Shown piece by piece: positions 53,963-64,000 of a DNA stretch of 64,000 nt. Numbering within the stretch: the first letter of the stretch is position 1; every line of letters begins with the position of its first letter. The position numbers and the translations under genes are program-made. The stretch lies in the NCBI RefSeq assembly GCF_028476545.1, contig NW_026731877.1, positions 1 through 64,000 on the forward strand, written 5' to 3'. Below the pieces are notes generated by a model. The model was not told where the DNA came from. It saw only the letters and a list, made by a program, of their open reading frames with translations, and ran no database searches. Source of the DNA: Physella acuta (lineage: Eukaryota; Mollusca; Gastropoda; Physidae).

Positions 53963-54506
53963 AGGGACACTCTGGGAGGGTGTGCTTTCTCTGGGACACT
54001 CTGGGAGTGAGGTCTTTCTCTGGGACACTGGGAGAGAGGTCTTTCTCTGGGAGGGAGGTCTATCTCTGGGACACTCTGGGAGGGAGGTCTATCTCTGGCA
54101 CACTCTGGGAGGGAGGTCTTTCTCTGGGCCACTCTGGGAGGGAGGTCTTTCTCTGGGACACTCTGGGAGGGAGGTCTTTCTCTGGGCCACTCTGGGAGGG
54201 AGGTCTTTCTCTGGGCCACTCTGGGAGGGAGGTCTTTCTCTGGGCCACTCTGGGAGGGAGGTCTTTCTCTGGGCCACTCTGGGAGGGAGGTCTTTCTCTG
54301 GGCCACTCTGGGAGGGAGGTCTTTCTCTGGGCCACTCTGGGAGGGAGGTCTTTCTCTGGGGCACTCTGGGAGGGAGGTCTTTCTCTGGGCCACTCTGGGA
54401 GGGAGGTCTTTCTCTGGGCCACTCAGGGAGGGAGGTCTTTCTCTGGGACACTCTGGGAGGGTGTGCTTTCTCTGGGACACTCTGGGAGGGTGTGCTTTCT
54501 CTGCAC
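53963..54506. repeat. 29-bp minisatellite upstream of PEX12
   Basis: About 18-19 head-to-tail copies of a 29-bp unit ('gggccactctgggagggagg' then 'tctttctct'). Some left-end units are shortened. The outermost units on both sides carry a 'gtgtgc' variant and the central ones are nearly identical, which suggests homogenisation from the middle. As 29 is not a multiple of 3 and the unit lacks stops, long open frames exist in several frames on both strands; these are not genes. The array begins about 270 bp upstream of the PEX12 start codon. Confidence 0.95.
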
Positions 54507-54599
54507 AGACAACCCAATTGAACACTGGGGAAAATCATGTCAGAGATCCATAGAGGCAATGGAAATGTTATTTATTTTAAAAAAGGGGTAGATGTAGCT

Positions 54600-54635
54600 A
54601 GTAGTAGGGGTCATCCATTTATGATGTCCACACAA
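54600..54635. mobile_element. Solo family D terminus
   Basis: 'ggggtcatccatttatgatg' plus 'tcc' is a family D left end. No matching right end was found in the following kilobase. Confidence 0.5.
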
Positions 54636-55947
54636 ATTTTGAATGTATTTATTTTATACACTGAATGTACTGTTTACTAATTATTATTTTTGATCAATAA
54701 CAGTTTAGAAGCTGTTCAGTTGAGGCCACGGAGGGGGGGACGATCTGTCCAGGATTCAGAGGGTCGATTCTAAATATCATCAGAATTGATAATTTCATTA
54801 TACATATTTACTTACTAACCAATCAGACTATATTATAAATTATTATAATCACTATAATGATAATCTATAACACTATAATCACTATAAGTATAAGTACATG
54901 TCATACACTATACACTAGTATACACTATACATACATTGATACAAAGCATAGATCTACATACACTGACTGTAACAGAGTCAATACTACTATACTTATATTA
55001 CAAGGCACAAAAAAGCCTTTTTTACCACACCTTTTTTTGTCAATATGACTAGGGCTAAGTCTTTAGGCTAGATCTAAGGCTAAGGCTAAGATCTACTACA
55101 AACGGGCTGAGTACAGCGTGAGTAGTAACCCCTGCTGTACTGTAGTAACCAGTCTGACTAAAATATCAAAATACTAAAGTAATAAAGAATCTAATAGAAA
55201 ATAAATAGATCTAGACTAGAGTCTAGGCCTAGGGGGGGGGGGGTCTACTAGAACTAGACTATATTATAAATTAAAAATTTTATATTATAATAAATAATAA
55301 AATAGTAAATAGGCTAGGCCTAATGCCTACTTACTTTAGTACTTACTATTTAGTAAAACTTTAGTAATTAATTAGATCTAAGTTAGTAAGTAGGCCTATA
55401 GGGCCTAATAATTTTTTATTATTATTAGGCCTATAATTACTATAATTATTTTCCTAGTAACAAGATCTAGATCTAGTAGCCCATTGTTGTAGTCTGTAGA
55501 TCTAGAATCTATAATCTATATCCATTTATTATTTTAATCAGACATTTTTGTTCATTTAATTTTACAAGTGAACATTTTTAACACAAAAATAACTAATATT
55601 ATAATTAGAAAAATATAATCTAGTCTAAGTATGAACTTTGCCCACTTAAAAATAAATAAAAACGAAATAAATTCTAGAGGCAAGAGTGTACACTCTTTTT
55701 GTCTCCACGCACTGAAAAGTCAATTCACACTTCCCGTTTCTGCCATATCATCATCGATAAATAAACATTCTCAGGATTAGTAGACACTACAAGTGTACAG
55801 TTATTAATGAGATCAGCAGTTATGATCTCTAGATGGTGATTATTTAGAATAATTGTATGTTTAATAAAAAATACTCCAGATCTAATTTAAATTACATAAT
55901 TATTTCTAGATCTAGATCTAATTTAAGATTTTTGAGTTTAGTAAAAA
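54636..55947. other. Intergenic AT-rich DNA, no gene seen
   Basis: Contains short 'cactata' tandem words around 54845-54930, a G-run at 55231 and scattered AGATCT words. No exon or RNA gene recognised. Confidence 0.45.
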
Positions 55948-55951
55948 TTAA

Positions 55952-56633
55952 CCCTCTTAAGACGTAGCTTTTTTAGAGAGCCGGTGCTAAGAAGACGGAG
56001 CCTACTTTCAAGTTTTGCACTTGTATCACAAAAAAATTTTGAAAAAAATAAAATAATTATTTTACATGCATAAAAATATATATTATTTATTAGGAAATTG
56101 AATGAGCTAATATGATTTTTATAAATCTAATAAAAATCTCAACATATATATGTGAGCTTTCTGATTTGCATAATTTATGCACGAAAAAAAAATTGACGGC
56201 ACTAAATTACAGTAAATTTGTATAACAATACGTTTTTTCTCTCTGTAATGCTAATCTAAATAATACACAAACATCTATTCAATAATCTGAACTAATTTAC
56301 TGATTATTATTTCTACATTAGAATTTCTAAGTATATTTTTAGTATATTTTGATGACTGGACTGTTGGACATAAGAAAATTTACGATAGGACTCACGGCAC
56401 TAAAAAAATCGATAAAAAACAAAAAAATGAGGCAAACTTTCAATGGAAGTCGCCATTGAAGTGCTAGATATGTACTATAACAGTTAGAAGCAATCTGATT
56501 GGCTGATATGATACTAGAAAGCCAATCGTGTGGCTTCTACTATCGCGGCTGAGACCCGGCCGATAGATCGGCCGGTCGTCTTTTTGGCTATAAAACCGGC
56601 GGCCGATAGATCGGCCCGGGCGTCTCAAGAGGG
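55952..56633. mobile_element. piggyBac-like MITE (682 bp)
   Basis: Ends CCCTCTTAAGACG and CGTCTCAAGAGGG are near-perfect inverted repeats. Both sides carry the TTAA target duplication (55948-55951 and 56634-56637). CCCT ends with TTAA are the piggyBac hallmark. No transposase frame. Near the right end 'ggccgatagatcggcc' is a palindrome, and a partial second copy follows. Confidence 0.88.
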
Positions 56634-56654
56634 TTAAAAAAGAAAAAAGAAAAT

Positions 56655-56705
56655 AAAAAACAAGTTTTTTTTTTTTTTTTTTTTCTTTTCTTTTTTTTTT
56701 TTAGT
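56655..56705. repeat. Poly-T tract
   Basis: About 40 T with rare C. It borders the reverse-oriented SINE that follows and is compatible with that element's poly-A-like tail read on the other strand. Confidence 0.7.
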
Positions 56706-56714
56706 CCTATTTCT

Positions 56715-56955
56715 TTCCTCCATCATAAAATTAAGCAGTGCGTGCCAGCATGTTATGCGCCATACTGGATGGCCCGTTGACTCCGACTTCAGCCTGCTTT
56801 TCTTTCTGGATTTGCTTCCATAGCCTTTGATCACCCAAGAAGCCCAAGAACAAACTACAAGGCAGTAGCTGTTTGATTTTGGAGTTGTCTCTCCTAGATG
56901 GGTTGCTGTCCCCAGCTAACGAGCCCCATCTGCCCGGGTTTGGAGTTATAGCGCC
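56715..56955 (-). mobile_element. SINE copy, reverse orientation
   Basis: Reverse complement of the family at 860-1260: 'ttcagcctgcttttctttct', 'tttgcttccatagccttt' and 'tgtttgattttggagttgtc', then 'ctcctagatgggttgctgtc' and 'ccagctaacgagcc'. The poly-T tract at its left is the tail. Confidence 0.75.
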
Positions 56956-57288
56956 CCATGCTCGCCGTTGAAGTCATTTCCTTGGATTTATGAGATGTTT
57001 TTTATTGGATATCCTAACCAATGGATATCCCACCTCATCCTCCATGACCACAAACCAGTTGGTCCACGGCTGTTTATTTGGTATTCACAGCTAACCCTCA
57101 TATCTAAGGGCCTCTCCCCTATCCGCCACCTGGGGACGCGCTCGGTAGGAGATGGTAGCTCCCCCAAGAAAAAACAAGTCAAATAATAGGCTAAAAATGA
57201 AATATTTGGTAAAAAAATCTGAGCAGGCAATGGGCGCCATTGTAACCTTAGGGCTTAGGCTTTCCCAGGGCCACCATAGGCACTATAC
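56956..57288. other. Non-coding, possible repeat, no gene seen
   Basis: Moderately GC-rich. It contains a paired phrase 'ggatatcc' at 57007 and 57022. The short open frames on both strands match nothing I recognise. Confidence 0.35.
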
Positions 57289-58095
57289 CAGGGGTCTCCA
57301 AACTACGGTCCGCGGGCCGCATCCGGCCCGCAAGGTCCTTTCATCCGGCCCGCAGAGATCTTTTTGTTCACGGAAAAAAATGTTTGTTAGAAGTGGCTGA
57401 GGTACTTTGCTCAGAAAATTCAAAACAATTTGAAAATCTAGCTTTGTGTATAAATAATACCTTTGCTCTCCGTGTTGCAAACATTGATGAAAACATTGTG
57501 ACTTAAAATAGAGTCGCTGGACAGCTGTTCCATGTTTTTGGAACAAGTACAGGGCAACAACTTGACGCACTTTCAGCAGTGCAAAGTCTTCATGGCCGAA
57601 GCAACAGCTGAGTTCCCCACATCATTTGCATGCAAGATAATCAAAGACCTCCGGCTGCAGTTTCAGTAACGGTTTTCTGACTAGGATTCAAAGGCAGAAG
57701 AAGTGAGACTGCTTCAAAACCCATTTGAAGCAAATGTAACCAGTTGCCCAGATGAACTGCAGATGGAGGTCATTGAATTGCAAGCAAATGACCTCCTAAG
57801 AGACAAGTTCAAAAATGGCGGGTGGGTTTTTGTGTTTGCCCAAGGAGAACAAACTAGGACCTTGAGTGTGTTGTCGGCCAGACAGTGTTTCTTTCAGACT
57901 TTTTCTCCTGGTAGGAGGGTGGTTGCATTTAAAATGTGTTTATATTTGTATATAATTTCTATTTCTTTGGGGGGGGGGGGGGGCACGGTGGACACAGCCA
58001 CCCCAAAGGATGCATGGAAGAAAATCTACTCTGGCCTGCGAACTGATTTTTGATAGTTAAAGCGGCCCTCGGGCTGAAAAGTTTGAAGACCCCTG
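57289..58095 (+). mobile_element. Decayed hAT transposon with transposase remnant (807 bp)
   Basis: Ends CAGGGGTCTCCAAAC and GTTTGAAGACCCCTG, with the perfect 8-bp duplication CACTATAC (57281-57288 and 58096-58103). The interior retains a transposase fragment on the plus strand at 57703-57822, reading LLQNPFEANVTSCPDELQME then VIELQANDLLRDKF. This is the C-terminal type found in hAT proteins such as those domesticated in GTF2IRD2/EPM2AIP1. The rest of the coding region is deleted or out of frame. A family A MITE is nested at 57883-58030. The termini are those of the 217-bp MITE at 24967. Confidence 0.88.
57883..58030 (+). mobile_element. Family A MITE nested in the hAT remnant
   Basis: Left end CAGTGTTTCTTTCAGAC, right end GGATGCATGGAAGAAAATCT followed by a variant of the terminal CACTG. 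The core contains 'atatttgtatataatttct' and a 14-base G-run. It inserted after the hAT element arrived. Confidence 0.7.
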
Positions 58096-58103
58096 CACTA
58101 TAC

Positions 58104-59056
58104 TATAATATAGATAGATATATTATCTAAAGTAATCTAAACTATAATATTAATAATAATAAAAGGCTATTAATAGGGCCGTATATTAGGGCCGAGATCT
58201 TCTCTATTGATTTGATACTATAGCAGCATAGCTTACCTTGTTTAATAATAATACCCTTTTCCAGGCCTAATTTTCTACACATTTTTATTTCTGTTTCTGA
58301 ATATCAAGTTATCAAGTAATTATCTTATGTGACTTATGTGGATATATATAGGCCTATTTATAATTTAATAACTATTTATTAAAAAATTAATTAGTAGGCT
58401 TAGGCTAAGCCCTACACTCGACTTATTTATCTTTCACCATCTTAGTTATAGTTCACCAGTTCACCGGTGGAAAAAAACTATGGTTTACAGTTTACTGTAC
58501 AAACTTTACAAACTTTTCCGGATAATATATATATATATAATAATTTCTTCCAAAAATAGTTGTTAGGTTGTAATTAGTATTGTAATCTTAACTCTAGTTT
58601 TATGGTTAGAAATTAGTGTTAGGTGTATGGTAGGACGAGGGTTGGGGTTAGGGTTAGGACTGACGTTAGGAAGTCACATGTGTATTTAGTTAACAGTCAG
58701 TAATCTAACACCCCTTTTTTAAACGAAATTCTATTATTGTGCCATTATCATTATCCGACACTGGGTTAACAAATGCACCATTATGCGTTCAGAATTTTAT
58801 CATTACATCCTTTGTATGCTTCAGTCATTTCCATTTTGTGTGTGTTTACAAGTGTTAGGATCATGTATTTCTCTGACCCTTAAAAAATATTTTTGTTTCA
58901 GAGTTAAATTTTTCAAGTCTCGTTTGGAAGTTTATTTTTTTTAATAACAAACACCACTGGTTGGTGTTAGATTTGAATCAAGCTGTAACAGATGCAAGCA
59001 AAGAATTTTGTGGACAGGAGAACAGCTACAACACTCAGTATTTTTGTAACGAAATT
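58104..59056 (+). other. 5' flank and probable 5' UTR of the RNFT gene
   Basis: AT-rich. A telomere-like patch with 'ggttggggttagggttagga' lies at 58632-58665. An acceptor-like 'atttttgtttcag' ends at 58901, and the frame of the first coding exon is open back to 58961 from a non-ATG position. The coding exon may therefore begin upstream as 5' UTR. No other gene seen. Confidence 0.4.
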
Positions 59057-62000
59057 ATGTCAGGGTCTTCAGGGTCATCATCTCATCCACAACAGTCAAC
59101 ATCTCCAACTGCCGCCGGCTCCAGTAGCAACCAGTCTTTGAGGTGGAGTCTTCAAAATTTTCCAGTGCCTGTGCAGCTTCAGGTAAAAATTGGCATGGTT
59201 TTTGTATGGGCTTGTTAATTAGTAACATCTGTTTGCTCAGTTCTTAAGGTTACATTAAATCAAGCTTAACCTATGGATTAAGAATTGTTGGTTGTCAAGG
59301 ATTTAGATTAAGTAACATGCTCATATGACTATTCATTGTAAAATGTTTTGATGGCTTTTACCAACCAAATTTGGCTGATATGTTGGTTCTGGTTTGGATT
59401 TTGATCATATGAGTCTTATGTGACACTATTAATTATTCTGTCACTTTGAAACTATCATAAATTAATAAAACATATACTAAAAAGCTTAAATAAAATTTTA
59501 GTCTAGTAATTTTTTTAGTAAAGTAAGTTCTTGGATTGAAAAAATAAAGGCTTATGTCCGAATATTATTTCTGTTTCAGGCTCGTCTGCCAAGATCTCCA
59601 TTATCAGTGGCACAAGAACTGTTGCCCAATTTCCCCACCCACCTCAGCCATCAACGTGGGCATGAAGAAGGGCAGCCACAGCAGTACCAGCTTAGCCTGC
59701 AACAACACATCCAGCAACAGCTACAGCAGCAGTTTCAGAGGCAGCTACAGCTAAACTTGCAGGGGCTGGCTGAGTCTCCCCGCGCCCCGGAGATGCCTGA
59801 CCCCCCAGACACTATTCTTGACCTAGACATGCCTGCTGGGGACAGCAGTGGGGGGTTCTCGTCAATGAGTAACAGCGGGAACTCTAGCGCCATACGAGGT
59901 TTTAACTCTCACCTGTTGGAGGCGATTCTACGAGGCGCAGCCGCCCAGCAGAGACCAAACTCTAATAATAATTCGAGCCCCATAGGTTTGATATCTCGAG
60001 CGGCCAATGGAAATAGCGGCGCTACTCAGCATCATCACCACCATGCACACTCTCACAACTATCAGAGCACTGGCACAATGGACAATAACGCCTTGGGCAA
60101 CAACATGTCTGTTAACGGAGGCACTGGTATTAACTTTGGGGCGGATGTAGGGCAAGCAGGGGTTGCTGGTAATGGGGGCGGGGCAGTTAACCCGGGCCCC
60201 CAGCAAGCAGCGGAACTTACGCTACTGTACAAGTGGGTTGCAGAGTCTGGAATCTTTATCCTGCTTTTGTTTTTACATTTCCTCTATGACCACCGGCTAG
60301 GTAAGGTATTCTTTTAAAATGATATAGAATAAAAAAAATAGCAGCTGTAAATAAAAACATATTTTTATTTGTTTTCTTTGTTAATGAGAAAAATATATGC
60401 CAAAGTAAAAATGTTGTAATAACTTGTATTTTAATCAGGAAAAGCAGAAATTTAAAATTATGCGATTATTTTTTAAACATTGCATAAAGATTAGAAATAA
60501 ATTCTCAAAATATGTAAGATTAATACTTATTAATTAAATATACAACTCAGCCAGTCTTAGCCTTCTTTAAATTTTGGCACCTCCGTTGTATTATACTTTA
60601 TTTTATGAGGGTTGATAATAATAATTTTATTATGCAGTTCGCTATTCATTAATTTGGATTTGAAACTGTTACAGTGTAATAGTAAATTGCATGTATAAAG
60701 AAATTATGTATTTCTGTTTATGTGTGTATTGATATGTAATGTTAACCTGATATTCTGTGCTTTAGGTTTGCTGGTGTTCTTGTGTTTAGGAGGGACATTT
60801 TACTACACAAATATGAAGCTAGTTCATGCTATACATCAGTCTGCTGTCAGGGTAAGTTAAACTTGTACTTGTACCGTTATCTTTTGACTTCATTCTTGCC
60901 TCAATGTAGTATATTTTACTGAATTGATCTTGTATATTTACAGAATTAATGTAGTACATGTTAACTGAATTCATCTAGTACATTTTAACTGATTTTATGA
61001 ATTACATTTTAACTGAATTCATCTAGTACATTTTAACTGATTTTATGAAGTACATTTTAACTGAATTTATTTAGTACATTTTGACTGAATTTATTTAATA
61101 CATTTTAACTGAATATATGTAGTACATTTCATCTGAGTTAAGATTTTGACTGAGTTCATCTAGTACATTTTTACTGATTTTTATGAAGTACAGATTAACT
61201 GAATTTATGTAGTACATTTAACAGAATTTATTTGGTACATTTTAATAGAATTTATGTTGTATATTTTAACATAATTTCACCAGTTAATTTTACAATACCT
61301 ATATGCCTGTGTATGCTTTATTATGTATTAATTATGTACTTAATTAATTTATAAAAGATATTTTGTAATTCCTACATACTGAAGTAATGTATGTTTTTCC
61401 TCACTTTGTTTCCCAGGAACAAAGCAGATCTTGGCTTGGTCTTCTAAACTTGATGTGGTTGTGTGGGTTCCTGATTGTCAACATAGCCATACTATATTAT
61501 GTTTTTAGTGCCCAAGAACTGTGGAAACTGTAAGTCTGTGTTTGACCCTTTTAGTAGAAGTCTTAGGTTTGAACCCTTTTGGTAGCAGTCTTAGGTTTTA
61601 ACCCTTTTGGTAGCAGTCTTAGGTTTTAACCCTTTTGGTAGCAGTCTTAGGTTTGAACCCTTTTGGTAGCAGTCTTAGGTTTGAACCCTTTTGGTAGCAG
61701 TCTTAGGTTTTAGCCCTTTTGGTAGCAGTCTGAGGTTTTAGCCCTTTTGGTAGCAGACTTAGGTTTGAACCCTTTTGGTAGCAGTCTTAGGTTTTAGCCC
61801 TTTTGGTAGCAGTCTGAGGTTTTAGCCCTTTTGGTAGCAGTCTTAGGTTTGAACCCTTTTGGTAGCAGTCTTAGGTATGAACCCTTTTGGTAGCAGTCTT
61901 AGGTTTTAGCCCTTTTGGTAGCAGTCTGAGGTTTTAGCCCTTTTGGTAGCAGACTTAGGTTTGAACCCTTTTGGTAGCAGTCTTAGGTTTTAGCCCTTTT

Positions 62001-63897
62001 GGTAGCAGTCTTAGGTTTTAGCCCTTTTGGTAGCAGACTTAGGTTTGAACCCTTTTGGTAGCAGTCTTAGGTTTTAGCCCTTTTGGTAGCAGTCTTAGGT
62101 TTTAGCCCTTTTGGTAGCAGACTTAGGTTTGAACCCTTTTGGTAGCAGTCTTAGGTTTTAGCCCTTTTGGTAGCAGACTTAGGTTTGAACCCTTTTGGTA
62201 GCAGTCTGAGGTTTTAGCCCTTTTGGTAGCAGTCTGAGGTTTTAACCCTTTTGGTAGCAGTCTGAGGTTTTAGCCCTTTTGGTAGCAGTCTGAGGTTTTA
62301 GCCCTTTTGGTAGCAGTCTTAGGTTTTAACTCCTTGTGTGTAATGTTGAAGTTAATAACTTAATTAAATCAAAATGTCTAATGATAGCACTATTCTTTTA
62401 TTTATTGGAACCTGTCTTTGGTTTTAAATGATTGTTGCTAATTACAATTGTATCAAGTAAGAAAGTATTAATTAAGCAACCTTTCGAACATGCTGTTAGT
62501 GACCTCTGCCTATGAAGGGAAAATGTGATCATTATGCCCAGCACCTTTAATTTCCCCAATAGTGTCAGTACTGTTATTAAAATAATATGGAAATACTTCA
62601 CTTAACTTCAAAGCAATAATGTTGACATGTTTTCTTTCTTGTTTGCAGGTTGTATTTCCAGATGGCGCCAGTGTCAGACATATCTGTGTGGACACTGTTG
62701 TGGTGTGTGGTCATGACGGACTACATCATCAAATTTTTGACTGTGATCTTCAAATCCTTACTTGCCATGTTCCAGCCCTGTAGTAAAAACTACCGCCAGA
62801 GGGTGAGACAGCCTGCTATTTATATCCTTTTTCTTCCTCCACCCACCTGCACACTAGACAACTGCTGCGGCAGCGAGATTTAACCCAGTCCCATCATCAT
62901 AGCCGGTGGGAATGCGTGATCGAGTGGTAGAGCGCTAAATTGCTAACCCAGAAGTCTTCAGATTGGGTTCCACGCTCAAGTCCAAGTAACCTTCCCTCTA
63001 AGAGGAAAAAGCTATTATGCATCGAGTATTTTGCGTCTGCAGTGTTCTAAAGTTTTATACTAGGATATATGTATTTTCCACAATTACTGCGCAACTGTGT
63101 AGCTTAGATGGAACATTGGAGCCCACCCAGCTCTGATGGACTCATGGCTCGGAGAATGAGAAACTCAAGTTGGTTTGGTATAGTGTTGATCCACTATCCT
63201 TCATCTGCTTTAGCTTTGGTCAGAGAAACGGGTGAACTCTGCTTCACCTGTCCTGTGGACATTCTGGTCTACTAGGGAACTTATCTATCCTTCTCCTGAT
63301 TTACCCTGCTGGAATGTCAGTCCCCTTTTTATGAGCACTCTCTCCAATTATAATTAAAAGAATCTTGTTAGTTACACTTTAGCTGTCACTAGCTAAGATT
63401 TTATATATAAACTTTACAGCATATTTAACGAACTACCAGTGACTAAAATTTAGGTTTCCTCCGCTACAACAGAATGTCTTATCATCTGCCTAGTTTAACA
63501 TTTTTAATTTATATTTATTCCTTAGATAATTATATCGGTAGTTCGGTATTTATTAATTATTTTTTTTCTTCAGGGCAAATACTATTTGCTGATTTAAAAA
63601 TTTAACAACTTTACCAAATATTCTATTTAATAATTCATTCCTAGCATAATTAGGCCTAAACCAAATCAATATGTATTAAAAACATTTTTTTCAGGACAAA
63701 TACTATTTGTTAATTGAAAGCATTTCACAACTTTACCTTTATTTCTTTAGGGCAAATACTATTTGTTAATTGAAAGCATTTCACAACTTTACCGTCAAGT
63801 TGTCACCATTGTGCCATGGTGGTATTACCTCAATGACAGCAACAGGACCAGCTTGTGGTTTGCATTCATCACTGAAGCTGTGTACCTGGGCTTTAAG
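59057..63897 (+). CDS. RNFT: RNFT1/RNFT2-like RING and transmembrane protein, 5' part
   Basis: RNFT proteins are ER-membrane RING ubiquitin ligases; RNFT1 acts in ER quality control. Coding exons seen: 59057-59182, 59580-60300, 60766-60851, 61417-61529, 62649-62802, 63751-63897. Phases close without stops and give about 449 residues. The gene continues past the window, so the C-terminal RING is not visible. The N-terminal 240 residues are low-complexity, rich in Ser, Gln, Asn and His (a run of five His). The membrane part begins LYKWVAESGIFILLLFLHFL and includes GLLVFLCLGGTFYYTN, GLLNLMWLCGFLIVNIAILY and VVMTDYIIKFLTVIFKSLL. It ends with GKYYLLIESISQLYRQVV, matching the RNFT GKFYLVIEELSQLFR motif. 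The first ATG in the first recognised exon is used; that exon could be preceded by others. It is likely co-orthologous to both vertebrate RNFT genes. Confidence 0.88.
60920..61290 (+). repeat. Degenerate 24-bp intronic minisatellite
   Basis: About 14 imperfect copies of 'gaatttatgtagtacatttt' followed by 'aact'. Copies vary between 'ttcatcta', 'tttatgaa' and 'tttattta' forms. It lies in the RNFT intron before the 61417 exon. Confidence 0.85.
61536..62330 (+). repeat. 28-bp intronic minisatellite, about 28 copies
   Basis: Nearly perfect 28-bp units ('cccttttggtagcagtctta' then 'ggttttag'), starting about 7 bp after the donor of the 61417-61529 exon. Copies fall into a few classes (aacc or agcc; gtctta, gtctga or gactta; tttt or tttg) that recur in a mixed order. 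The bases just after the donor ('gtctgtgtttgacccttt') already resemble the unit, so the array probably grew from the 5' intron end. Confidence 0.95.
62905..63295 (+). mobile_element. tRNA-derived SINE in RNFT intron
   Basis: Head 'gatcgagtggtagagcgcta' as A-box. The body contains 'gagcccacccagctctgatg' and 'tggtttggtatagtgttgat', and later 'gggtgaactctgcttcacct' followed by 'gtcctgtgg', in the same order as the copies at 28140 and 52975. An insertion separates head and body here. It is not a functional tRNA gene. Confidence 0.7.
63571..63616 (+). repeat. Partial duplicate of the next RNFT exon start
   Basis: 'cagggcaaatactatttgct' repeats the acceptor and first bases of the exon at 63751, then decays with an in-frame TAA ('gctgatttaa'). 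The upstream pyrimidine tract is intact, so it is a potential decoy acceptor. Confidence 0.8.
63691..63735 (+). repeat. Second duplicate of the RNFT exon start
   Basis: 'tcaggacaaatactatttgt' followed by 'taattgaaagcatttcacaa' and 'ctttacc'. It matches the true exon over about 43 bases and also has a good acceptor. Splicing here would add 56 bases and shift the frame to an early stop. Confidence 0.85.
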
Positions 63898-64000
63898 GTG
63901 AGCTTACCACCAGCACCACTATTTCTGTATTTTTTTTCCTCTTGTAATCATGTATACTTACAGGATCACATATTTGTCAGCTTGCAGATTGTGTATTTTG

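Noticed and set aside
53899-54591. Open frames of 120-208 codons on both strands with Pro/Arg- or Gly/Ser-rich repeats
   Set aside because: They are translations of the 29-bp minisatellite, which lacks stop codons in several frames; there is no codon signature, conserved domain or splice context.
58625-58670. Telomere-like GGGTTA words (also near 748-800)
   Set aside because: Too short and degenerate to be an interstitial telomere array.
62650-62883. Open frame reading past the RNFT exon end
   Set aside because: Only 62649-62802 is exon; the rest reads into the intron after a good donor (AGG|GTGAGA), and the next exon matches the family.

Overview
The window is animal nuclear DNA. It is AT-rich, its genes are intron-rich with canonical GT-AG junctions, and short repeats are dense. 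The protein matches (metazoan PIWI, PEX12, RNFT), the many hAT-type MITEs, the tRNA-derived SINEs and the palindromic TCTAGA-type arrays suggest a mollusc, most likely a gastropod. That placement is inference; I cannot run a taxonomic search.

Four protein-coding genes can be assembled exon by exon. (1) A PIWI-clade Argonaute lies at 8072-17308 (+): 18 coding exons, 899 aa. (2) A second PIWI paralogue lies at 34508-43054 (+): 19 coding exons, 890 aa. The two are a direct tandem duplication. Their last 16 coding exons have identical lengths and phases, and both keep the D-E-D-H catalytic tetrad and RG-rich N-termini. (3) PEX12, the peroxisomal RING ubiquitin ligase subunit, lies at 53694-45003 (-): 8 exons, 348 aa. 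It is convergent with the second PIWI gene, and its last RING exon sits beyond a 4.3 kb intron. (4) The 5' part of an RNFT1/RNFT2-like RING and transmembrane protein runs from 59057 (+) to the window edge: 6 coding exons, about 449 codons, with the RING exons outside the window.

Layout: 1-8066 is repeat-rich flank; 8072-17308 is PIWI gene A; 17309-19380 is its 3' region; 19400-34500 is a 15 kb graveyard of G/C-tract MITEs, a 210-bp TA tract, SINE pieces and a palindromic hexamer field; 34508-43054 is PIWI gene B; 43055-53694 holds the B 3' region and PEX12 (-); 53960-58900 holds a 29-bp minisatellite, a piggyBac-like MITE and a hAT remnant; 59057-64000 is the RNFT gene, with two intronic minisatellites and duplicated splice-acceptor/exon fragments.

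The two PIWI proteins should act in piRNA-guided transposon silencing, and they flank a dense transposon field. Whether that field is a piRNA source cannot be told from sequence. I saw no CRISPR, operon, rRNA or credible standalone tRNA gene, and no retroviral or LTR-type element.
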